Part shown: one piece after another, positions 1-9,085 of the stretch | How the letters are laid out: each line of letters begins with the position of its first letter | How positions within the stretch are numbered: position 1 is the first letter of the stretch | Origin: Acidobacteriota bacterium | GTDB taxonomy: Bacteria > Acidobacteriota > Terriglobia > UBA7540 | Assembly (NCBI GenBank): GCA_021827245.1 | Contig: JAKAWN010000077.1 | Coordinates: forward strand, 1 to 19,686 | DNA length: 19,686 bases | Direction: 5' to 3' | The notes under the pieces: generated by a model | Seen by the model: the letters and a program-made list of their open reading frames with translations, nothing else | Database searches by the model: none | Told to the model about the DNA's origin: nothing | Program-made: the position numbers and the translations under genes

Positions 1-476
1 CAGACCATGGGAATGCCCACCTTGCCCAATGCTCTGATGGCGGCGATATAGTTTTCTATCTCTTCGTCGCGTCCCGGCACCCCCAGTTTGATCTTGTTTG
101 CAGGCACGGGATGGCTCTCGATACCGGCGATGGTCAGGCCAGCTTTTTCATAGTCAGCCTTGATCTTCGCAACCGTGTCAACGTACTGGGAGCGAGGAAC
201 ACGGCTGAGCGGGCCTGCCGTCCCGGCAATTGCGTGAGTAACACCGATTTGCTCAGATAGTTTGACTAGCTGTGGATCTGTGTCTCCCCAGATCAGGCAT
301 GTTTTGAAGGCACCGTTCCCTGGACTTGCCGTGCTCGGCGAACCTAACGAATCGTTCCCCGAACGTGCCTTGCTCGGCGGCGTACTTGATGAGCAGCTCG
401 AAACGACAGGGGCAGCGGCTGCGGCAATTGTTGCCAACATTCCCTGGATACACTCTCGACGGTTGGGTTTAAACAT
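1..476 (-). CDS. UxuA-like mannonate dehydratase paralogue, Tat/lipoprotein leader (partial, runs off left edge)
   Basis: The reading frame is open for 158 codons from the ATG at 474-476 to the window edge; the C-terminal part is outside. Residues 6-7 are a twin arginine (NRREC), followed by an Ala-rich hydrophobic stretch and a lipobox-like VSSC around residue 28, so the product may be a Tat-exported lipoprotein. From about residue 75 it aligns without gaps with the complete gene at 3436-4539; my hand count is 55 identical of 82 residues, including ESHPVP and GRDEEIENYIAAI. The start is supported by a strong AGGAGG site nine bases upstream. It lies 228 bases downstream of the broken GH38 gene on the same strand, suggesting a former operon. 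Family: UxuA-type TIM barrel, D-mannonate to 2-keto-3-deoxygluconate. The metal-ligand region is not in the window, so activity cannot be judged. Confidence 0.8.
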   Translation of the reverse strand, partial: MFKPNRRECIQGMLATIAAAAAPVVSSCSSSTPPSKARSGNDSLGSPSTASPGNGAFKTCLIWGDTDPQLVKLSEQIGVTHAIAGTAGPLSRVPRSQYVDTVAKIKADYEKAGLTIAGIESHPVPANKIKLGVPGRDEEIENYIAAIRALGKVGIPMV

Positions 477-485
477 ATAAATATT

Positions 486-491
486 CCTCCT
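486..491 (-). promoter_or_regulatory. Ribosome-binding site of the partial UxuA-like gene
   Basis: On the minus strand the bases read AGGAGG, nine bases before the ATG at 474-476. This fixes the start of a gene that has no stop codon in the window. The bases between here and 704 show no convincing gene. Confidence 0.7.
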
Positions 492-704
492 ATTAAATAT
501 CTCCTGTGAACTGCGCTCCAAATATATCAGGTAAGTCTGGACTGCAACAAACCTAATGAACCCCGCGCACCGTTCGGAACATTCCTCGCACATCTCCCGG
601 TATGTCGCATCATTTTTCGATCACACCAATGGAAAAGATACATCGCGTTGGCTCCGAACTCACCGTCCAGCGTGCACGGAAGTCTACCTATTCCGTGATG
701 ACGA

Positions 705-3359
705 TCAAGTCCGCAACATCAGAGTCTTGATCTCATAAGGGTTGACCCGCAGAAGCCGCTCGCTCGCGGTTCCTAAATCCTGCTCAAGCAGGTTCGTCTC
801 GCGGAAGCTCCGCTGCTTGCCAAGGAAATAGACCGGCGTCTGTGCCTTTTTCCCTTGAATTTCATACAGGCGCAGGATGATGGAGCTATCTGCTTCCGAT
901 TTTTTCAGGGCGCTGATGACCAAATCATCTGCATGCACACTACAGAACAAGTGCTCCGGAGGAAGAGATTTCGCAGAAACGTTGTCCAACACTTCCACCG
1001 GAATCAACAGGTTATTGAAATCAGCTCTCATTTCATAGGAGTGCTGAGCTGTCCAGTCTCCCGCACCAGAGGAAAGATAGTGCTTAAAACATAATGCCCG
1101 CTTGGAGGATAATGCGTCGAACTCACTTTCCCGCCTTGCAGAATCTTCGCTGAAGTGTAACGCTGGCCCCGGAGCATATTGCCGATAATCAATCCCGGCT
1201 GGAGCCTCACCAATTGATGGTCGGCAGCCACTGTTATGCCCGATTGGGGGGATCCCGCGAAGACCCAGCCTTGGATCTCGCGATACTGCTCCCAGGTGCT
1301 TTGTTGGATTTCGTCCCGTGAGTGCGACCCCGAGCCTGGCAGGAGATTCCCTACCGAATCAGCTCCAAAGGGAACTCCGTAAAGCATTTTCGCGCTCGGT
1401 TACTCGACAGTGAAGAGCTGCTCAATCCGGATGAAAGGTGCTCCCCACGTCCACCTCACCGTGTTTTTTATGTCCAGCCTTTTTAGGCCGGGTTAGACTA
1501 TGGTAAAGAATCAAGCGTTGCACGACGGGGATGTCAGCGACGAAGCCGGGAATTCTTAGGACCGTCCTCACCGCATTGTTTTCTTCGAGAGCCGTTTTGT
1601 GAACCGCCATCGGAAATGTAAGCCCGGTGTTCGACTCGGGTTGAATATTGTTGGCGCCGCGCTCTTCCTGGCCTTCAATCTTGATGCCGTCGCAGACATT
1701 TCGAGCGAGCTGTTTGTCGAAGACAGTGACAGTCCCAGTCGCATCGTCTGCCGTGACGTGGTAGAAACGATTCTCCAGAAAATCGGAACCAAGCGGACCG
1801 CGTGGCTCATTTTCGTTATCCAGGTTGACTTGAGAGGGAAGCGGGAACGATTGCGATTGCGTGGCCGGCTCGAGATAGTACGTTTTGAAGCCCAATGAGG
1901 GGACAGAAGTTGCCTCAAAGGCGAGGTCGAGAGCCTCGGACATGCTCTGGCTGGTTTTCTCGATCGCAAAGGGAACGTGCTTCCCGGCTGCATCCACCAA
2001 GCTCATCCCCTTCATGTAGTCGCTGATATGCCCCGGCACGCCGCCGCCATAGATCGTCACGTGCGCTTTGACAGGATCATCTCTTTGCCAGCCGTGCCCG
2101 TTAAACACCACGATGGGAATATCCTTTGTTACAGTGTTCTGGACTCGCTCCGCAATATTCCGCAACATATTCCGCAGGATTTCGCCTCCGCGCATCATTA
2201 CAATCTCAGAATCCTCTTTCTTACGTGCATCACCGATTTTGCCTTTCTGCCCATCATGGTTGTGATCCATGGACTCTATCAGTTTCTTCCACAGCAGGTC
2301 TAGATCGCCTTGGGGATAGTGGACGTAGCCCAGCGCATAATTGATGGCTGGAAATTCCTCTGCCGTCGTCACTGTATTTCTGGCAGGAACCGCCTCTTGC
2401 CACAATTGATCAATTCCATCCACTACATGCGGCCAACCCATAGGAACGCTACCAGAAAGCGTCGGGAGATCATGTGTTTTTGCCACGTTGCTAAAGAAAC
2501 CTCGCGGTATCGCCCAAAAAAAATGGTCGGAAGGAAGGTCCTTATTGAGCGCGTTGAGGTTTGAGATCAATTGGGGAGTGGGCGCCCAGAGATCGCAGCC
2601 CGTGCTCATAAAGAATGGGCCTGGCTATGCGGCATGGCCACACTCAATCTGTTTCGCCAGAACTTGCCGCTTATTCGGGTTGAGTATGTCAGGAAGATCA
2701 AGCCTTGCTTCCCAGCAGTAGCCGTATAGCTCACTCCAAACCAACACGCGAGAGCCATCAGGCGCTGCCCAGTTAAAGAGCGTCCTGTCCCTAGGTCCCA
2801 TGCGGCTCATGGTCATGAAGGGAATGCCTGCTTCACGAAGCATCTGCGCGTACTGTGAAACAAAACCCGGAATATCGTCAGGAGCAATGACTTGCGGGTT
2901 CACTTCAAAGACATCGTGGGCGTACTGCATTCCATATAGCAAATTCCGTGCTTGCACTTCGCCGTTCGGAAGATTTATGAATATGTCTGTCCAATTCTGC
3001 GCGATTTCGGTCCGCCCTTCCTTAACCAGATTCTTAAGTTCCTTTACCTCTTTCGAGCCCACGTGGCTTTCTACGAAATTGGCCAGGAAGTTGTCGCTCT
3101 CAAAAAAGAAGCGAAACTCTGGATGCTATTCGGCAATCTGTATTGCCGTGGCAATGATTTTGTTTCCTCGCGCCAAAGTATCTTTTCGTGTGCCCGCCCA
3201 GAACAAATCGAGATGCGAAAATGGTGCGACGTAGATGTCAACCTTCGAAGAGGTCTTCCCTGTCGTGCGGGGCTCGGCCTGCAAAAGAAACCCAAAACAA
3301 AATACCAAAACCAAAAAACACGCAAAGAACCCCACATTCTTAAGTTTCTTTCTAATCAT
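705..3359 (-). pseudogene. Glycoside hydrolase family 38 (alpha-mannosidase-like), multiply disrupted
   Basis: The collinear pieces reconstruct one GH38-like protein of about 880 residues. The ATG at 3357-3359 has a GAGGAAG site upstream and a hydrophobic signal peptide, then PFSHLDLFWAGT, whose His and Asp are expected zinc ligands. The frame is interrupted by amber codons at 3126-3128 (between IAE and HPEFRF) and 2625-2627. It continues as STGCDLWAPT, GWPHVVDG, INYALGY and ESMDHNHDGQ to about 1490. It then shifts frame, reads WTWGAPFIRIEQLF, meets TAA at 1400-1402, resumes as LYGVPFGADS and HYPPSGHYV, shifts again near 1065-1075, and ends with DFNNLLIPVEVLDN and a terminator at 705. Both sides of every break keep family-like sequence, so this is decay of one gene and not several small genes. 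Family role: removal of alpha-mannosyl residues, here as an exported enzyme. Sequencing error could explain the shifts but hardly three stops as well. Confidence 0.88.
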
Positions 3360-3435
3360 GACTTCCTCATCGTGATTGCGAGTGGGCTGATTGCGCCTCT
3401 CCTATAGCTGGGCCACGTGAGGTGAACGCCATCGT

Positions 3436-4539
3436 TCATTCGTAAGGGATACGTAGCGCTCTCATTGTTCCTTTCATGTATCCAATGGCAAACACCTTTC
3501 CATCCATCGCATATCCCGGCCGATCGTTCGCCTCTCCTTCCATAGTCGGAGCGTGGTCTGGCCTCATTGGCCCATCAAAGCCACTTTCTCCATAAACCTG
3601 CAACATCTTGACCATGTCCGTTGGCCCATCGTCGTGGAAAGTCTCGGCAAAATGCTCACGAGTGCCCCGCACGTCGCGGAAATGGATGAAGAAGATTTTC
3701 TTCTCACGGCACCATTCTCGGGCCAGTGCGGCAATGTCTTCACCCATCAGCTTGAAATTCGCCTGGCAAAAAGTGATTCCGTTCACAGAACTAGGAACCA
3801 TGTTCAACACGCGCCGGAAGCTGGCGGCACTCGTCAGGATGCGACCGATTCCGCGCAGGGGAGAAACGGGTGGATCGTCCGGATGGAGCGCCATCTTCAC
3901 TCTCGCTTTTTCAGCAGCGGGAATCACCGCCTTCAGGAAGTATTCGATGTTGGACCAGATCTTGTCTTCGCCGATTTCGCCCCACTCCGTTACCCCCTGC
4001 TGTTTCGCCACTCGATTGTCGAACTCGCTGGCCAGTGCGCCACCACGTGTGGGAATGTCAGTCCGCGTTCGGTACCAGCCAAGACCTGCCATGAAGTTGT
4101 AACAAACCATGTCAATTCCAACTTGGCTGAGCGCCTTGATGGCAGCGATATAGTTTTCAATCTCCTCGTCTCGTCCCGCCAAGCCCAGCTTGATTTTCTC
4201 GGCCGGTACAGGGTGGCTTTCCACACCCGCGACGGTCATTCCAGAGGCCTGAAAATCTGCCTTGATTTTCCCCAGCGTCTCCGCGTAACGCTCGCGTGGA
4301 ACCTCGCTCAGCGCGCCGCTCACCGTAACGATCGCGTGTTTGACACCAATCTGAGCGGCGAGTTTGATCTTCCGATCTTCCTGCGGTTTGAACAACTCGG
4401 CCAATTTGATTACGCCACGAGGCGCCTTGGCTGCCTTTCCAGCATCCGGCGCAGCGCCAACAGGCGCAGTCCAGAGATTGGCTAAGCTCAAACCCGCCAG
4501 TGTTCCATGAATATAATCTCTGCGAGTAATCATGGTCAT
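3436..4539 (-). CDS. UxuA-type mannonate dehydratase-like protein with Tat signal
   Basis: The 367-residue protein begins with a twin-arginine leader (TRRDYIHG, residues 5-12, then a short hydrophobic stretch) and has an Ala-rich cleavage region near residue 30. The TIM-barrel body carries UxuA-family signatures: VESHPVP (106-112), HPDDPP (219-224), GITFCQ (254-259), HFRDVRGT (286-293), FHDDG (301-305), and RPDHAPTMEGE (326-336) followed by AIGYMKG. By family knowledge H219, C258, H286 and D328 are the likely divalent-metal ligands, so the site looks complete. Expected chemistry is dehydration of D-mannonate to 2-keto-3-deoxygluconate in hexuronate breakdown. Export is unusual, since classical UxuA is cytoplasmic, so the true substrate may be a different or extracellular sugar acid. 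AGGAGG at 4545-4550 precedes the ATG by five bases. It is probably the first gene of the minus-strand unit; the GH38 pseudogene starts 76 bases after its stop. Confidence 0.85.
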   Translation of the reverse strand: MTMITRRDYIHGTLAGLSLANLWTAPVGAAPDAGKAAKAPRGVIKLAELFKPQEDRKIKLAAQIGVKHAIVTVSGALSEVPRERYAETLGKIKADFQASGMTVAGVESHPVPAEKIKLGLAGRDEEIENYIAAIKALSQVGIDMVCYNFMAGLGWYRTRTDIPTRGGALASEFDNRVAKQQGVTEWGEIGEDKIWSNIEYFLKAVIPAAEKARVKMALHPDDPPVSPLRGIGRILTSAASFRRVLNMVPSSVNGITFCQANFKLMGEDIAALAREWCREKKIFFIHFRDVRGTREHFAETFHDDGPTDMVKMLQVYGESGFDGPMRPDHAPTMEGEANDRPGYAMDGKVFAIGYMKGTMRALRIPYE

Positions 4540-5030
4540 AGGGCCCTCCTCTTCGGACCATGATGGTATCAGGTTTTAAAGAATGTGGCGTAATATCAAA
4601 AGCGTTCAGGTTGACGACTGACGATCCGCGCCTCTCCGCAACATCAAATTACGAGTCCTGATGAGGGGCATGAGTCTTTTGGTTCGCACCGAGCACCGTC
4701 ACTGCAGATGTGCATCCGTGCTTTGTGCCGGCCCGAACTCCCCGTAGGCAGAGGAAGGCTGGGCTTGTGGGTGATCTCAAATTCCAAAAACAGGGCCTGT
4801 AGACTGCCTGACCATAACCACTTCTCCGGAAACACGCGCAACGCGGAGGTCAAGGTACACTTGGCATCCTACGTTATTGGGGTGGCGGGAAGCAGGGGCG
4901 AGGAACGGCGACCAGAAGCGTATCTATTCCCAAAACCGTGAGATTCAACGCAAGCGACTGAGCGACCAATTCGGCCCGCCCGATGATACTCGAACCGACC
5001 AGGAGAACTCTGATAGAACCTCCTGCTAAG

Positions 5031-5043
5031 TGTAACCGCTATA
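5031..5043. promoter_or_regulatory. Possible LacI/GalR-type operator (weak)
   Basis: The bases TGTAACCGCTATA match the left half and central CG of the LacI/GalR operator pattern TGTAANCGNTTACA; the right half is poor. Its position about 50 bases before a candidate promoter of the TonB receptor gene, in a sugar-use locus, makes it worth noting. No regulator gene is in the window. Confidence 0.2.
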
Positions 5044-5087
5044 TCCTATTCTTAACTAAAAGTGAATAATTCTTCCAAATAATTCGC

Positions 5088-5116
5088 TTGCGTCGGACTA
5101 CGGTCTCTGATATTTA
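5088..5116 (+). promoter_or_regulatory. Candidate sigma-70-like promoter of the TonB receptor gene
   Basis: TTGCGT (5088-5093) and TATTTA (5111-5116) are separated by 17 bases and sit about 70 bases before the receptor ATG, at the end of an A/T-rich stretch. Each hexamer matches the consensus at only about half of its positions, so this is a suggestion. Confidence 0.2.
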
Positions 5117-5172
5117 AGGCTGCGTTTGATACCCGAAGAAATGCTGCGTGACCTGAGAAGGCCACGGAACAC

Positions 5173-5177
5173 GGAGG
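5173..5177 (+). promoter_or_regulatory. Ribosome-binding site deciding the TonB receptor start
   Basis: GGAGG lies eight bases before the ATG at 5186. The frame is open further upstream to a TTG at 5126, but that codon has no ribosome-binding site and would put 20 charged residues before the signal peptide. The ATG is therefore the better start. Confidence 0.7.
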
Positions 5178-5185
5178 TAAAACAT

Positions 5186-8100
5186 ATGGCAAGCAGAAGA
5201 GTTTGGAAGTCGCCATTTATTCTATTTGTCATGGTGGGCCTTTTTGCTGCTGTCGGGTCCGCACAGGTTTTCACCGGCGCAATCAGCGGCGTCGTCAAAG
5301 ATCGCAGCGGCGCCGTGGTCCCCGGCGCAAAATTAATCTTAACGAATACGGCGACCAGCGGGGAGAAGCAACAAACCACAAAAAGCGCCGGAACTTTTGC
5401 CTTTCCGCAGTTGACTCCTGGAAATTATAGGCTGGAGGTTGAGAAGCAGGGGTTCAAAAGGTTTGTTAGAAGTGGGCTAACCATACAAGTTAACCAGAAC
5501 ATCGTGATCAGTCCAGTGCTGGAGGTCGGAAGCGTTACACAAACCGTGGAAGTGACGGCCCAGACTCCTCTTCTTCAACCGGCCACCTCCTCTCTAGGTC
5601 AGGTTGTGGGAAGTCAAAACATCGAAAATCTCCCTTTGGTGGGCCGGAACACGCTTGCGCTGGTCGAGTTGACACCAGGAACACAACCGCTCGGGGCGTT
5701 TGGGGGCGTACCTGCCCAGACGAACGCATACAATCAGGGTTTCTTTTCGGTGGGAGGAAGTCAGGTCCTTACCAACTCGACATTGATCGATGGAATTCCG
5801 GCGGACCAAGCTCTCTTCAACGCTCCCGCTTTCGTCCCTTCTCCGGACGACGTCCAAGAATTCAAAGTGCAAACGGCGGACTTGCCAGCGGAGTTTGGCC
5901 GCACCGGGGGGGCAGTGGTTAACATCGTCACAAAGTCAGGAACAAATCAACTTCACGGAACAATCTACGAGTATTTCCGCAATAGCGTCTTGAACGCCAA
6001 CAACTTTTTCACCAATCGTGCGGGCAAGCCTATTCCTTTTAGCAATATGAACCAGTTTGGGGTTGCGGGCGGTGGACCAGTTGTCTTGCCACATATCTAC
6101 AATGGCCGTAACAAGACGTTTTGGTTTTTCAATTACGAGGGCTTGCGAGACCGGGAAGGCCAAACCTTACTCACGACCGTTCCTACTCCGACACAGTTGA
6201 ATGGTGACTTTTCACAGACATTCAACAGTTCGGGCAGTCTGGTGACGATTTACGATCCGCTGACGACGCGCCCTGACCCGGCCAATCCCGGCCAATACAT
6301 ACGCGACGCGTTTCTGGGAAACATAATACCTCCCGATCGAATCGACCCAGTTTCCGCAAAAGTTCGGACCTATTGGCCAAGTCCGAATACTGCAGGGACT
6401 GCGTCGGGAGCCAACAACTTTTTTGGTACCGGAACGGCGCCTAACACAGAGAACATGTACACTGTGAGAGTCGACGAATCAATCTCTTCGAGTCAGGAGC
6501 TTTATTTTCGCTTTTCGTCCTCTAACAATGATCGTGGGGCTGTTGACTATTTTCATAATGGGACGGGCTGGGTTAATCCCGGGGGGGGTGGTGTCCCACT
6601 ACTTTTCGGTGCGAAGAATGCTGATTTGGGCTATACGTGGACGGTGAACCCAACGACGGTCGTTAACCTGACTACTGGTTATGTCAGAGAGGTGATTTTC
6701 AAGGATCCGGCTCTCACCGGAATCGATCTAACGACTCTAGGGTACCCTGCCCAATTTGCCCACGGCTTTTACTGGGATGCGTTTCCTTCAATTCAACCTT
6801 CGGGCTATAAGGCTCTGGCCGCATCCACATCAGACCTCATTCATCGATACGATAGCACATTTCAGTGGGCTGGAACCCTCACGAAGGTGTTTTCACGGCA
6901 TACCGTGAAAACCGGCGCTGAGCTGTTGTACATTCCCCTCAACGAGCTTCAGCCCGGTGCTCCTCAGGGGGTATTCAATTTCAGTACTGGGTTCACCGGA
7001 GCGAACCCGTTGGCTAGCAGCTCTACATCTGGGTCGAGCATTGCTTCATTCCTGCTTGGTTATCCAAGCTCTGGATCAACAGATTTTAATCCCGCCCTTT
7101 CTGTATCGTCCAACTACCTCGGGGCCTATGTACAAGACGACTATCGTGCCACGAACAAGCTTACGCTGAACTTAGGCATACGCTTCGAAATGGAGACGGC
7201 ACGGAACGAAAGGTACAACCGCCTAAGCTGGTTCAATCCTGCTATTGCAAATCCGGCGGGAAGCCAAGTGGGGATTCCGAATTTGAAAGGCGGCCTGCAG
7301 TTTCCCGGCGTCAACGGGAACGGAAGAAGGCAGGAAAACTTGACCAAAGGTTTTGCTCCCCGCGTCGGCTTGGCTTACCGGCTTACCCCGAAAACCGTGA
7401 TCCGGACGGGCTATGGCCTGTTCTATTTACCAAGAACTGGAGATGGAGTTGGTAGCACACTAGGGGCAGCAGGTTTTTTTGCTACCACACCCTTTGTGAG
7501 TTCAACCGACGGTGGTTTGACACCGGCGAACCAACTCAGCAACCCGTTCCCAAACGGTCTGATTAATCCGCCTGGCAGCAGCCTCGGGGCTCAGACTTTG
7601 CTTGGGGAGTCTTTGGGTGCTGTCTTGCCTCGCCAGAACTACTCTTATGCTCAAAACTGGAATTTTGACGTTCAGAGAGAACTACCCGGCAACATTCTTT
7701 TCGACATTGCGTACCAGGGGTCAGAAGGAACTTTTCTACCTATCTCAGCTCAGTTGGACCAATTGCCTGATAAGGACCTCGCGCTGGGATCCGCTCTCCT
7801 TAGCCAGGTGACAAATCCCTTCGCAAGCCTCGTCACGACAGGCCCACTGAGTCTCCCGACAGTGACAGCCGGGCAGTTGCTTCTGCCTTTCCCAGAGTTC
7901 ACAGGCGTTACTACTTACGGTACCCATGAAGGCTCATCAAATTACCACTCACTGCAACTCAAAGTCGAACGTAGGTTTAGTCATGGACTAAGTTTCTTGG
8001 GAGCTTACACCTTCTCGAAGGCGCTGGGAGATGTTCCTGCGGCACTCTCGATTGGCTTTGCCAATCCCGGGTACCAGGACAACAACAATCTCCACGGAGA

Positions 8101-8671
8101 GTATGCCCTGCAGGAGTATGACATGCCCCAACGCCTCGTCTTGGCTTACACTTGGGAGCTTCCAATGGGCCCTGGACATAATTTCCTTGGCGGGGTCCGT
8201 GGGCCGTTGTCGAAGCTCATTGCCGGCTGGCAGGTCAACGGCATCAACACGTTCCAGAGCGGGGTGCCGCTTGGATTGACAACAGCCAACAATCTCACTC
8301 ATTCGTATGGTGGTGGTTCACGTCCGAACATGCTGTGCAACCCGGCGCTCCACTCATCCACCGAGAGCCGCCTCAACAAATGGTTCAATACCAGTTGCTT
8401 TGCACAGCCTGCAGCCTTCACCTTTGGCAACGCTTCACGAACTCTTCCAAATGTGCGGGGGCCCGGGTTTGTCGATTTTGACCTATCTTTTTTTAAGAAC
8501 ACTCATCTTACAGAGAAGACGAATCTCCAGATTAGGGCAGAGCTATTTAATGCTTTCAACAACGTTAACTTCGGTTCGCCAGGAACGACTTTCGGTACGA
8601 GCAGTTTCGGCGTAATCGGCTCCGCCGGAGCGGCAAGGATCATCCAGCTTGCGGCTAAAATTCAGTTCTAA
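5186..8671 (+). CDS. TonB-dependent outer-membrane receptor, Oar-like, with carboxypeptidase-regulatory-like domain
   Basis: The 1,161-residue protein starts MASRRVWKSPF, has a classical hydrophobic signal peptide with likely cleavage after VGSA near residue 27, and then a carboxypeptidase-regulatory-like beta sandwich (about 30-120: GAISGVVKDRSG, GNYRLEVEKQGF). A TonB plug-like segment follows (LPLVGRNTLALVELTPG; later FKVQTADLPAEFGRTGGAVVNIVTKSG), then a long beta-barrel with alternating aromatic strands (YVQDDYRATNKLTLNLGIRFE; LFNAFNNVNF) and a C-terminal phenylalanine typical of outer-membrane proteins. This architecture is highly expanded in Acidobacteriota and resembles myxobacterial Oar. 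Likely role: energy-dependent uptake of oligosaccharide released by the neighbouring hydrolases (inferred from context; the fold alone does not name a substrate). No SusD-like partner is encoded beside it. Confidence 0.9.
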   Translation: MASRRVWKSPFILFVMVGLFAAVGSAQVFTGAISGVVKDRSGAVVPGAKLILTNTATSGEKQQTTKSAGTFAFPQLTPGNYRLEVEKQGFKRFVRSGLTIQVNQNIVISPVLEVGSVTQTVEVTAQTPLLQPATSSLGQVVGSQNIENLPLVGRNTLALVELTPGTQPLGAFGGVPAQTNAYNQGFFSVGGSQVLTNSTLIDGIPADQALFNAPAFVPSPDDVQEFKVQTADLPAEFGRTGGAVVNIVTKSGTNQLHGTIYEYFRNSVLNANNFFTNRAGKPIPFSNMNQFGVAGGGPVVLPHIYNGRNKTFWFFNYEGLRDREGQTLLTTVPTPTQLNGDFSQTFNSSGSLVTIYDPLTTRPDPANPGQYIRDAFLGNIIPPDRIDPVSAKVRTYWPSPNTAGTASGANNFFGTGTAPNTENMYTVRVDESISSSQELYFRFSSSNNDRGAVDYFHNGTGWVNPGGGGVPLLFGAKNADLGYTWTVNPTTVVNLTTGYVREVIFKDPALTGIDLTTLGYPAQFAHGFYWDAFPSIQPSGYKALAASTSDLIHRYDSTFQWAGTLTKVFSRHTVKTGAELLYIPLNELQPGAPQGVFNFSTGFTGANPLASSSTSGSSIASFLLGYPSSGSTDFNPALSVSSNYLGAYVQDDYRATNKLTLNLGIRFEMETARNERYNRLSWFNPAIANPAGSQVGIPNLKGGLQFPGVNGNGRRQENLTKGFAPRVGLAYRLTPKTVIRTGYGLFYLPRTGDGVGSTLGAAGFFATTPFVSSTDGGLTPANQLSNPFPNGLINPPGSSLGAQTLLGESLGAVLPRQNYSYAQNWNFDVQRELPGNILFDIAYQGSEGTFLPISAQLDQLPDKDLALGSALLSQVTNPFASLVTTGPLSLPTVTAGQLLLPFPEFTGVTTYGTHEGSSNYHSLQLKVERRFSHGLSFLGAYTFSKALGDVPAALSIGFANPGYQDNNNLHGEYALQEYDMPQRLVLAYTWELPMGPGHNFLGGVRGPLSKLIAGWQVNGINTFQSGVPLGLTTANNLTHSYGGGSRPNMLCNPALHSSTESRLNKWFNTSCFAQPAAFTFGNASRTLPNVRGPGFVDFDLSFFKNTHLTEKTNLQIRAELFNAFNNVNFGSPGTTFGTSSFGVIGSAGAARIIQLAAKIQF

Positions 8672-9085
8672 GGAACCCGTCGAACCGTAATCTGCTCAAA
8701 GACTCGAAAGGCGGAATTCTTTGTTGACCGTCAATGAGTGGAACTGCGGTTCGGCCCGAGGCTATCTCTGTCCCCGCTGATGTTCTAAACGAACGTTGTG
8801 GTGCATATCAATTGCGCGAAGGGTATAGGCGGGGCGCGCGATTGGCGTTCGCGAAAGGAAAGTTAAGGATGGTACGGGAGGCCAACGTGCCGGGGGGATG
8901 TCTAACGAGAACTGTGCTACTTATGCTCCTTATGAGCGGTCAGCTGCATGCCGTTGTGCCGCTATACGTGGGGGCACATGTGGGAAGATGCAAACCGCGT
9001 CAGCGTGATTCTCTGGCTTTGCATGAGATCGACTGTCAGGGAAAGCCTATCTGAATATTCGGACACGCACGATCCGAGGGTTATC
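8672..9085. other. Intergenic region between receptor and transporter genes
   Basis: These 414 bases hold no gene I can support. An open frame at 8734-9054 lacks a ribosome-binding site and resembles no family. The transporter frame is open upstream to an ATG at 8948, but that extension (WEDANRVSVILWLC and so on) is not like any MFS N-terminus. No strong terminator hairpin is seen after the receptor stop. Confidence 0.5.
9076..9080 (+). promoter_or_regulatory. Ribosome-binding site supporting a TTG start for the MFS gene
   Basis: GAGGG is five bases before TTG at 9086-9088. Starting there gives MAKLQLKKLRWIIIAW, the normal N-terminus of this transporter family just before helix 1. The upstream ATGs at 8948 and 9023 lack comparable sites; the ATG at 8978 has only a G-rich run before it. 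Confidence 0.5.

Larger units (their letters stand above)
4540..5185. other. Divergent intergenic region between the two arms
   Basis: These 646 bases separate the minus-strand UxuA-like gene from the plus-strand TonB receptor gene, so they should carry both promoters. Short open frames here have no ribosome-binding site and no recognisable product. The stretch 5030-5120 is clearly A/T-richer than its surroundings and is the best place for the receptor promoter. I see no tRNA, riboswitch or strong terminator hairpin. Confidence 0.6.

Noticed and set aside
262..480. Plus-strand open frame at the left edge
   Set aside because: It is the complement of the partial UxuA-like gene, which continues through the edge and has a strong ribosome-binding site.
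1599..1898. Plus-strand open frames over the GH38 pseudogene (also at 1977-2303, 2800-3234 and 2952-3407)
   Set aside because: They are antisense to recognisable GH38 sequence, have no ribosome-binding sites and match no family.
3553..4485. Long 310-codon plus-strand open frame
   Set aside because: It is antisense to the complete UxuA-like gene, whose metal-ligand motifs and leader are intact. Composition alone explains the open frame.
4597..4610. AAAAGCGTTCAGG as a second LacI-type operator near the UxuA-like gene
   Set aside because: Only the central AANCGNT core matches and the flanks are not symmetrical, so it is too weak to call.
4708..4941. Small open frame in the divergent region
   Set aside because: It has no ribosome-binding site, no recognisable motif, and arginine-rich random-looking composition.
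8734..9054. 106-codon open frame before the MFS gene
   Set aside because: No ribosome-binding site, no family resemblance, and it overlaps the transporter frame.
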